A stretch of 64,000 nucleotides of DNA from Cristatella mucedo. Its lineage: Eukaryota > Bryozoa > Phylactolaemata > Cristatellidae. Below are positions 43,151 to 54,142 of the stretch, in pieces (the stretch's first letter is position 1; every line of letters begins with the position of its first letter). Both the position numbers and the translations under genes were made by a program. The notes below the pieces were generated by a model that did no database searches, was not told the DNA's origin, and was given only the letters and a program-made list of their open reading frames with translations. Location: contig WPIO01000017.1 in the NCBI GenBank assembly GCA_009760855.2, positions 1,177,501-1,241,500 of the forward strand. The letters are read 5' to 3'.

Positions 43151-43490
43151 TTTGCAGCCACCGGAAGCGGACGTGATAAATGGTTGGAGGGTACGGCAGG
43201 ACGTCCGCACCTTACTCGCAATACTCAATGACCCCTAACTCATTAGCCAACCCGCGTCTTATCGGGCCAGCCGCCCCAGCTAGTACGCCGCTAGCCTTTG
43301 AAGAAGTGCCTCGCCTGTCCAGGTGGAGCAGCGCAGCCGGCCACCGGCGTAACCAAACCGGCAGTCGGAAATCGGGGGAGCTAGCGCCGCTGGCTCCTGC
43401 ATTGTTCTTAGCCGCTGACAGCCGGCCGCTCTCCGCTCCTCCGTTCGATGTCGCGTGCGGAGCCTTTGTAGCTTCGTATGGGAATCTAAC
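43151..43490. promoter_or_regulatory. Head-to-head RAB5IF / rhophilin promoter
   Basis: 340 bp separates the RAB5IF start codon (minus strand) from the rhophilin start codon (plus strand). The segment and its flanks (about 42600-44200) are much richer in GC and CpG than the surrounding DNA. ACCGGAAG at 43160-43167 matches the ETS/GABP core, typical of divergent housekeeping promoters. I see no clear TATA box. Bidirectional activity is inferred. Confidence 0.65.
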
Positions 43491-43547
43491 ATGATTGAGG
43501 CCCGTGACTTAAACCATAACACCGGTCCGGGCGATTATTTTCAGAAG
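43491..43547 (+). CDS. RHPN: Rhophilin exon 1 with start codon
   Basis: ATG at 43491 has A at -3. Encodes 19 residues ending GPGDYFQK, then GTGAGC. The vertebrate RHPN2 N-terminus has the same DGYFRK-GC join to the next segment, which supports this as the true first coding exon. No other in-frame ATG lies just upstream. Confidence 0.85.
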
Positions 43548-45150
43548 GTGAGCAGCATCGCCGCTCGCCGCCGGAGCCAGCGCCGCTCGCCGCCGGAGCC
43601 AGCGCCGCTCGCCGCCGGAGCCAGCGCCGAGTTAGCCGCCTTCCAGCGTTTCGCTGTGTCTCGCGTTAGGATTTCCGCCAGCTGGTTCATCGCGGCGGCG
43701 GCGCGAGTTCTTTGCCACGAAACCAGCCGAGAAGTCGCTCGGTCGCTGGCGTCTTAGCAGCTGCCGCTGCCTACTTTACCGGCCTTAGTGCCTGTTTTTT
43801 CGTTTGACCGGTGTCGGCTGGTGTAGCAGCAGCCGACATCGGCACCGCTCCCCAAGCTCGCTCCAGCCTGCGGTCCGCCTTCGAGTTCTGCCTCTGACCG
43901 CGTGTCGCAGCTCCAGCTCGGATCCATCGCGATTGCATTCCACTGGTGCACCGGCCTCGTGCTTCGCGGCGGCTGCTGCGGCGGCGCATGCAATCCAGCA
44001 TGCATCCCAGCGGCCAGCCCGACCTGTGCGAGCCCAGCGGGCCTAGCCCGACCTGTTTTTGCGAAGCTCCAGTCTGAAACTCGTCGCCGCGGGCGTGCGA
44101 CTTGCAGGGAGCGAGCCTACTGAATCAGACGGCCAGGGGCAAGCTCCAGAGCAGGAGGAGCAAGCTGAATGACGACATCATCAAGGAGCTTCGCATACGA
44201 GATGGTGCGGAGAACCTGCTCAGGTTGGTCGCTTGGTCTTGTCTGCTGGCACCGGCGGTAGCTCTCTCGTCAGATCTGCCCAGCTGCCTACTGTCTCCAC
44301 TGATCCCGTGGCTCAGCTTCCCTGTGCTTTCCTTCAGGTGGAGTTCACTCTTCACACCACCCCCCCTTCCTTAGGGGTGGGGGTGGTGGTCATCCTATGG
44401 TGATAGATGGGCAATGCCACCTTTGACCGAGGCCACGTGGTTATGCGGTCAGGTTCCTGAACCTGGTTCTCAGTCTCGTGTGGCTTCTCGGTGTTTTGAC
44501 CATCGTCTGCCTCAGGGCTGCTGGCCGGCGGCAGCAAGCATAGCTGCAGAGTTCTGCATCAACTGTAAGCATCTTATTGCACATACTGGAAGACCTGGGA
44601 GCAATTGGTCACACAACTCGAGAAAGGATGTCACAAATCCTGCAGACTCAGGTACCCGGCTTGCCCGGCAACAACTGACGATGCAATCGGGCATTAGGTC
44701 GTGGCTTGCAAATTGGCCTGGAAGGGTAACCGACCATCTTCCTGCATGCCTGCCTGCCAGCTTGAACAGCAGTGATTGGGCAGGCTGCTGGGAAAGATCG
44801 CATTTCGTCAGTCAGGCTCGTTATTGCTACAGACTAAGGCTGGGCTGGGAAGCAGCTCCCCCCCCCCAGAGGACGGCCTGCCGATGGCTCAACCTACTCC
44901 CTCGGTGGCTCTTGAGATGCTAGTATTGTCGTCGCAACCAGTCGCAACCACGGGCGGCCAAGCTGCCTGCAGTCAGAGTGCAGCCGGCGTATGCATCCCC
45001 AGCGTGAAGTTGGCCGCCTCCAAAAGGAGACTGCTGACAACGTCAAGTCATCACCCTTGGCCAGTGTCAGTGGGCTGGAGCTTGAGTAGCCTGGAGCTAC
45101 AGCTGCTGCTGCTGCTGCTGCTGCTGTCCCTACCTACCACATAAGAAGCA

Positions 45151-45186
<36 letters not shown>

Positions 45187-48100
45187 ACTGTCCAGTGAGG
45201 CGACAGCAACCGGCCTGGCCAAGGTCCACCCTCGAATCACTATTCCTTTTTTTCGGAATTCTTTAGGCTGTTAGCAATGCCAAGTCTAGCCTGATCAGGC
45301 TCTGGCTTTGTTCCCTCTGACAGCCACCTATAGCAGGATAGGATGAAGGGAAGCCTTTTTGATGAGTCGACCAAAGCCCAGTGTATTAATAGGTAAGGTA
45401 GCTCAAGAATGGCCTGCTAACCCTGGCTGAATGAGCCCAGTAAAGTAGATGACTCATGCTAACTGCCACTCTCAGGAGACAGAATATGACCGTTCCCCAC
45501 CATTGCACGTGAGTCTGGTCAGTGTGTTTATGAGTCTTTTTCAGTAAAGCGATGACCATTTAGGTACTTTCCGGTTTTCGGATTCCCTGCCAAACTTTTT
45601 TATTGTGAGGTGCTCGTGAAAGGCCAGTGGTACCAAATCGGCCGGCCTCTAATTTGCAAATTTGTTGCCTACACTGTATAGCAACAGAGCTTTCATTCTG
45701 GATAGTTAGCATGCTCCTGGTAGTGTGCATGTGCCTGCATCCTCCAGGGGCTGCTCACTCTTCACATCATGATGTGGCCATGATTCACTTCGTCACCAGT
45801 GTGGTCTGAGAGAGGGCCTGCTGGCCTCCACCCTGTGTCGAATCTCTCGACTGTTCCCCGGCAGAGCTCTTTCTTCAGTCACTATAGCTGGCTGGCTCGG
45901 GTGCAGCGGGTCGCAGAGTCAAGGTCGGTGCCCGGTGCTGCCGGACTTTAGTTGAGAGCGTAAAAGGCTACCCATACTGTTGGGCAAACCCATGCACGTA
46001 CACCGGCAGTGCGGTCAGCTTGGCTCCTGCTGCACAAACCCGGAGCAGCAGCTGACTCGCGAGGCTTGCTTCCAGCACGCAGGAATCTCGGGACCGGCTA
46101 CTGTGGGATTGTTCTAGTTCTGCGGTCGATGTTGACAGCTGCTGCAGCTGCTGCTCTCTTTGGCCAAATTAGCTATCTTGCTCTCAGTCCCAAGGCAGCG
46201 ATTCCGAGAGCACTTCCCCAGCCAGTGCCTCAAGTTGCCCTACAGTCTCAAGTCCCTTAAGTCCCCCAGTGCACTGTACTGCGATGTTTGAGCCAGACAG
46301 ATCTGCGCTCTCCCGCAGTGGAAGTAAATGCAATCCTTCTCCGTGGTGCTTGGCACAGAGGAGTTGATCTTCAAGTGTAGTGAAGATGGACTCTCAGATC
46401 TGCTAGTAGCTATAGCAACTTCAAGAGTTTATTCCTCTATCGGCTGGACTTAGTGATTGAGATCGACTATGGACTGTGACAGCTCACCATGACCGGATGG
46501 GTATTTGGACAAGCTGGAGGATTGAAGTAAAAAGAATGGAGAGGTCAGATGATTCAGTGGCTTCATTTGCACTGAACATGCAAAAGTATTTACATGGTGT
46601 ATTAGACACAGTTTACTTAACCATTTGCCACCGGATGTTTCCCGGCAGTGTGAGCCGACGTACAGCTAATTGCTAACCTTCGAAATGGACTCACTGTCGA
46701 TGGCCGGCTTGAGAATAACTGTTGTCAGAAATGAAAATGCCCCGACAGCCTGGAACGTAATTTACCTTTAACCCGACAGCCTGGAACTTAATTTACCTTT
46801 AACAATGGCAGAGTATGTGATTGTGCTTGCTGTCATACTATCTTACTTACAATCTAAATGGCTCAAGGTTTTCTCTTTTTTTTTCGTTTTGCACATACTT
46901 TTATGTGGTAATTAAGTTATTTTGCACTTCATGACCGCAGCATCTGCCTATATGCCCACATCCATATCTGGAACTGCCCATATGGGGTAGTGCTGCCATC
47001 GGACAGACGAAGGAGCTAAACAGTGAAATCAAAGATTAAATCGTTACCGATCACAAGATGGGTTTAAGTAATGTGAAGAATGCAAAGAAGCCTAGTATTG
47101 GCTAGCATCTGTCAGGTACAACCTGAGAAGTATTTTCAGGGTGATTGCAGGGACGTCTTACCATGCTCTGGGTGGCCACGTGCAACTACAAAAAAGAATG
47201 ACTGCATACTGAAACTGGCTGCACTGGATCAAGGGAAAGCCACACTTCAAGCTCTCCAAGTATTTTGAAGATGTCTCCGACAAAGTGGTTAGGACATAAC
47301 ACGATTCGTAGGAGGCCTGCTGAGCATGGCATTCGTGATGGCACACTAGGTAAAGCGGTTGCTTTCATGACCTCGGTCCCGAGGTTGTGGGTTCGATTCC
47401 TGCGGTGGGCGATCCTTTATCGCCACTGCAAGTGGTGGTGATAGCCGTTAAGGCTCTTCTGTCGCTATTCAAAAAGAGGCTGTTTAAGCAGCTAGGATTT
47501 ATAGAAGAGTCAGCAAACAAAAGCCATTAATTCAATAATTTAATTGAATATTTTAATTTAATGGTATTAATTTAGCCATAATGTCTGAGTCCTGAGTTGG
47601 CAGAGCAAAGCTCAGCATCACAAATCTTTTGAGCATGTGTCAGACTGGTTGGGGCACTCACTTTCAGCCGACAACGGTCTGATGTCTCTTGAGCAGATTT
47701 TTGTTCGGCTAATTCAGCTGTGGGACTGCATAATTTCGGATGCTTGCCAAAAGATGACCGAGTGAATACCCAAGCAAAAACAGCAAGTTATGTAGAGTTG
47801 GTATGGTCCAACATCCTATTGATGCAAGTATCCATTTGCGACGTTATAGCCTTGTTCATAGAAAATAATGGTAAAAAATAAGAATAAAAGACACCTCATT
47901 CAGATGTTCACAGTACTGTTAGAGGAAGATTAAGTCGATTGGCTGGCATGATAGCAGCTTGAAGAAGGTAGCCAGGAGGCCCTCGTAATTACTTGTGCGT
48001 TAGGGTGTGTGCATATCAGCAGATTAGTCTCCTCAACTATAACTCCCCTCCGATTGCTGGGGTCAATAAAGGATTGCCTGCTTTAGGATTGAACCCACAA

Positions 48101-51100
48101 CCTGGATCGTGAAGTGCAAGTACCTTATCCGTGGGCTAAAACCCAGGGGCAAGGAGTGTATGGGTAGTCTGCCATGCTTACCCTATTCGTTGCTGGCTCT
48201 TTCTGAATACTTGTGGCTGTTTGTGGCTCACAAACAGCTTCTTCTGTTTACCGAACAATGAGAGAAACATATTCAGTGGCTTATCTGTCCCAAATAAGCT
48301 GGCATCTTTTAGCAGCAGCTGGTATCTGCTGCCTGTTGGTTGCTTACCTGTTGCTCATCTTAGGCGAGCAGTTGCTACTGAGGTCGAGTGTGCTCAGCAT
48401 TAGCATGAGCAGCTACTGATGCAGTAGCAGCAGTAGCTGCAGCTGTTTTGGACAACCCAAGCCGTAGCTCATACCCATAAGTGGTTCCTTGTCAACTTGC
48501 TTTCTGTGGGCAATAAAGGATTGCCTGCTGCAGCACTTGAATCCACGACCTGGGTTGTGAAGTATGAGCACCTCATACTGGGCCAAGATCCAGAGGCATC
48601 TTCAGATTGAGAATTGAGATATTCTTTGGATAAAATTTGCGTTCGTATGCTGCTTCCTGCAATTTCTACTGCCAACGATCCCGTACTCGATCGCTGACTC
48701 ATCGTTGGCTCTTCTGGAGTGTGAGGTTGCTGTTGAAGTGGTCCTATGACCCAATTCAATAACCATTACTATCTTGTTGATGGTAAAGCTTGTGGTATTG
48801 CAATTTTGCTGATGCCCAGAAATCTAAACTGGTCAGGATGATCACGAAGGATTAGGGATACTTTGGTTGTGGCTAGGCTATGGTTATGGTTATCGCTATG
48901 ATGATCGGTAGAACTCATTTGGGAATGCTATTTCGATCATAAGTCAGGTGGTCGATGAGTAATTGGCAGTTCTGATTGAGCCTGGCAGAGTTGTGAGCAG
49001 CTGGCTAAGTTGTGAGCAGCCCAGATTTCGATGATCTGATGCATTCATTACTCGTGTGGAGATTGGCAGTTGCTGGGCTGCTACTATGTCACCTAAGATT
49101 GCTATGAGCCATGAATCGGCCAAGTGGCACTTGTATATCAGTAGCTTAAAATAAAGAGCCAACGCGTGCTACAGTTGCTCATAAATGCCAGATTTGATCT
49201 GCTCCTACCTTATCGAATATGGGGGATACTGGCCCTTATTTGCTGCCACAGGCATCGAGTTCACTGCCTGGGGAATAGCCGACAGATACCGTGGAGGACG
49301 ATTGCTATGGGTTTGGTCACATGGAATAGGTTAAGGCCGCAAGTGTTGTCTGGTTACTCGTTTTTGCGTTTACTGGCAAATTTGAGCAACTGTGATAATC
49401 ACTTTCATAAATATAACATTAAAAAAGCAAGGCTATTATAACAGGTACTTTCGTGTAGATAGGATGATGGACAGACAGGTAATAGGAATATTAACAGTAA
49501 TAATTATATTAGGTCATTGTATAGCACCCTAAAGATAAATAAATCTCTTTCCAGATGCTTTAAAACTTGCTGCGAGAGAATCAATAACCAAAGGTGAATG
49601 ACATGCACGGTGTTATTCTTTGACATTTATGCAAAAGCAGACGAGTATCATGTTTAGGCCAGCAAGCCTAATCAGTCAAGAAGACACTCAGTGCCACCGG
49701 TGTTGTGGCCTCTGGCTTGTAGCACACACTGAATCATGCACAGGTGAGCATGCAATATGCCCATAAGTAAAAATCAAGCTCACTGGGGTGCATTGAAAGC
49801 TGACCGAAACTAATGCCTCTTAACGATAGGCTTTTGAAAGAGCGATTGTATCCACTCTTGTCGGATGAGTATGTCTACCGGCTGTAATTGTCAGTGCAGC
49901 TTAACCGATAGTCGCATTTTTATAGTGCCACATCGTGACAAAGGTATCTCATTGTAATGGGGAGAAAGATGGTTAAATCATGTCGTCTCGTTAAGAGCTG
50001 AAAAACCGTCGATTACCGACCGCTAGCAGAAGTTTTAAAGCCCCTACAACTCGCCTAGTATGACAGATCAGTGGAGAAAACCTCCTAAGAAGAAAGGCAC
50101 AATCACTCGAGTTTGCTGCAGCTCAGCGTGTGTTTATCTGCTGGCTGCACCTCTTCGTTCCAAGATGGTCTTACACAGCATTTAGTAGCAGTGCTGTCAC
50201 ACTGGTAGCTGGTTTTGATAGGTAGTTCCACTACAGCTGCTTCACTTGCTGTAGCTAGCCTTTGTCTACTTCTTTGCTTGTTTTTGCAGGCTGCAGCATG
50301 TCCAATAGGCATAGAGAGGGTGCAAAGAACAGAGCCGGTGGCTGCTCCGAGATTGCGACCGGTGGCTTGCAGGCGGGATTTGCTAGTATGCTGCTTCTCA
50401 CCTCCCAGCCTGCTTCTGCTCGTGCTCCCCACACTGATAGCTGCCCAAAAGTAGCCTATCTCCGGCGGCAGCGGCTTAAGGCTGCCTCGGGTGTCCACTT
50501 CACCTTTGAAGCACTCTGCCTTGGCCCCTGTTGCCTTGACTCTGGAACACTCAATTTGGCATTTATCTAACGCACTGCCACGACCTGAGGTGTCGATTGG
50601 TTTGCTATCTCGTTCTTGACACGGTTCCAGTGCGAGTGCCGTGCTAGCCCTCTTGCTCACTGGGGTTGCTTTGGGCAAACTGGGAGTTGCAGGCCTAGTT
50701 AGTAGTGCACCTGCCAGCCTGTTGGCTGCTGCTTAGCAAGTGTCTGGCTTCATTCAGCTGCTGCTGCTGCACTAGTGACACTGCTACCTGCTACTTTGAG
50801 CTGTGGTGTGCTGAACAAGTGACGAATTATTTGTTGCACTGCTGCTAGTGCTGTCACTGCTGCTGCTGCGGCTGCAGATCTGCCCCTGCTGGTGCCGCGG
50901 CTCAGCAGCTGCTGCCAATGCACTGCTGCTGCTTCTGTCACCCCACAGCTCTTCTTAGCTGCTGTCTTAGCTGCAGCAGCTCTTACACTGCTGCTGCTGC
51001 TGCTGCTCCATGTCTGACTACTTGTGGTTGCTTTTCACTGTGGGTCTCAGTGCCCGGTTCTTCATGCTGCAAGAAGCACCGGCCGGTATCTGCTTCATGA

Positions 51101-51951
51101 CCAATCGACCGAACATCCCTTGTCTGTCTGCCGGTCTGTCTGCTATTTGTGGATCTCGTGCTATCCGGTGTGCAAGGAGCAACCGGGTCAGGCAGTACAG
51201 TAGTCACCACAGGTGGGCTGGAGGTGGTTGAGAGATTAGCCTGCTGCTCTCCATTCCTGAGTTGGAGCAAATGTGGTTCTCAGCTCAAAGAGTCTGCGGT
51301 TCCTGCCAGTGCATCTGAACAGCTAAGGCATTTGTGTGCACCCCTAGCTGATCACCGATTTATAACTTTTGTGTTCAGCTGAGCCTGTGCTGCTCTATTT
51401 TGAGGTCTAAAGGCTTCTGTTGACTACCAACCTGTAGCACTCAGTGGACAATGAGCTAATGAATGCTAAAGGCATGTGCATGCCAGTATTCGTCTAGACC
51501 ACAACCTTAGAGAATGGTGTTGTAAGGGATGGTGGGCGAATTATGGGTAGGCTGTCGATCGCCTGCTAGTTTTTCAGCTTCAGTGGCTGGCTTTGTTTAC
51601 TCGTATGGCCTGGGCTAGGCAGCAAGTTGTGGAAAAGCAAAACTTGCCCTGCCACCACCTTCCCTGTCTCAGGAGCTGTTTTTTTAATGGCCATTAAGGC
51701 AAGAATTCTCTTTTGAAGCTGTCATGCCGATTAGAAATAGTTAGATACCCATTGAACCTTTCTGGTGTTCAAGTATATCGGCAAGCATTGGCCGACCGAG
51801 CTCTCATGCCCGGCTAAGGATCTGCCCAGATCCGGAAGCATCTGCTGCCTCCGGCTGCAGCCGAGCGAGTGTCTGCATCTGGCTAGGAGCACTGCTCCAC
51901 GGTTGATAAATGCACAAACACACGCGCGAACACACTCGCACAAGCGAGTGG

Positions 51952-51985
<34 letters not shown>

Positions 51986-52074
51986 AAAGACGACCACTAA
52001 TGGAAAGATGACCGTAGTACCAAGGAAAGCTTAGGGTTGTATCTCTCTGCTGCCGACCGAGTGAGGCAGGTCGT

Positions 52075-52111
<37 letters not shown>

Positions 52112-54072
52112 CCAATCTTCCTTCTGTGCCATTGTGCTTGGGTACTGCCCCAAGCAATTGGTAATCCTAGAAGCAGGAATGTCAAATAAGGCCTCTGCCT
52201 GAGCACGGCCAGGACCCGGTCTTGCCGTTGGCTGCATAGTCGGTTGGTGCCGAGCTGTTACTGCACTGAGTCTTAGCAAAAGGCTGGAGAGAGGTAAAGG
52301 TGGAAATACCCTTAAATAAATAAATGAATAAATATAATTCATTTATATAGCACCCCAAGAGAACTTAATCTCTATTCAGGCGCTTCACATATGCCTCGGG
52401 GCTCGAGCCCACGACCTCAGTCAGACCTTGGTCGGGGCGAGCACCTTAACCACTAGACCAAACCAGCTCGGCGACCTGCTCCTCAACAGGAAGGTGCCCT
52501 GAATTTTGCTAATATGCCAGAGCGTGACCTTAGTTAGCTAGCTACCCCTGGGTGCTGAAGGGCTGGCTAGCCGGGTTATGTTGTGCCTGACATGCCCCTG
52601 CAAAGTTGAGAGGGACTTGCTCAACATCCAGGCCAAGCATCATATCGCCCTCTTTTAGGAAACTAACTGTTTTACCTATACCTCGTGCGAAACTCAAATC
52701 CTCTGGAGACCGTGCATTTAGTTTGTATGCTCTCAAAGCCTGGAACTCTCTCCCGACTTGCGTCACAACATCCCCTGACTTGACCACATTTAAAAAAAAT
52801 AAAAAATGCACATATCTATGACAGCATTTAGTAGGTTCCTGTGATTCGTCCTTTATGTGCTTATGCGTTCTGACACTGTTGCATGCTGCCACCAACCACA
52901 TTTGCATGCTGACCCTGTACATGTCACCCCTAACCATGTTATTCTTGTTGCTTATCAAATATGATATTACTCACCATTCAATTGTGTTTCCCTTTGCAGC
53001 AAATGTAAAGCGCCTAGCAAGAGATTGAGTTCTCTGAGGGCACTTTATCAATTGTATTATTATTATTATTATTATCAACATTCGGCACACCTACTGGCAG
53101 CATGCTGAGTACTGGGATCGTTTATTAAGGCCAATCAATGAGGGCCCCCTCATCATGTGCTGCTGCAGCCAGTATTTTTTCTTGATGTTGCTGGCCTCTA
53201 GATTAGCATTCTGTTGTATGCATACTCTAATGGCTGGATGTGAGAGCAATGTGCCGCGAGACTCCAGTGGCCCGTCATGCGTGGCCTTGGCTCGCACTGC
53301 TGCTTCCTGCACTTAGCATGCTTTATAATGCTGCTCTGAAATGTTCAGTTGGCGTTAAGCAGCCTGTGCGGCATTCGCCGCCACGCGCAAGCCTGTGCGT
53401 GGTGTGAGTCGCGCTGGACGCTCGCTACCAGACTCCCTCGTCCCAGCGGCTCCTGCAGCTAGCAGCGTTGAGTTGCTGGACACGTTTGTCTTTTCAGAGC
53501 GACAAATAATAAGAAAGTCAAGGAAACGGTGGCCGTCGAGCTCGATTTCATCAACTCCACGCTCCAGCTGCTGAAGGAGGAGCTTTCCGACCTAAACAGC
53601 AAAGTAGACGAATACGAGCATGACAAGTAAGGCCGTGCCACCTCGCCATGCCGGGCTGCCGGATTCCTTTGGCTGCTGCTGCTGGTCTTTATGACTTTGT
53701 GGAGTTACTGACGGAGATACATTACATTACATTGCTCGGTGCTTCGTTCTCGGCCTCGGTCTCGGTGAATCCAGCTCATGCAAGCAAGCCTGAGCCCATG
53801 CCTCGTAGGCGAATGCCAGACATGAGTGTGAGCTCGTGCTAGTCCGTGCTCGAGGGTGTGTGTATGTGTGTGTGTGTGCGCATGTTGCATGCCGGTGTGC
53901 ACGTCTGAGTGTGCGCTTGCATGTGTAGGTGCTTGCATGGGCGTGTGTTAATGACAAGAGTTCGTAATAAGATGTCACTGCTTATTGGCTTGATCTCCCA
54001 CCTTAACCCTTTAGGCTCAGTCCCTCGTGCTAGGTGTGGTTGACTTGAGGCAGCATGTTCACAAGGTTTACT

Positions 54073-54142
<70 letters not shown>

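Noticed and set aside
47335-47420. Possible functional tRNA gene
   Set aside because: A- and B-box words are present but no cloverleaf can be closed, and the sequence belongs to a dispersed SINE family.
50103-50678. 191-codon minus-strand frame inside rhophilin intron 2
   Set aside because: No recognisable domain, composition follows the CTG-rich bias of the region, and it lies inside a well-supported intron.
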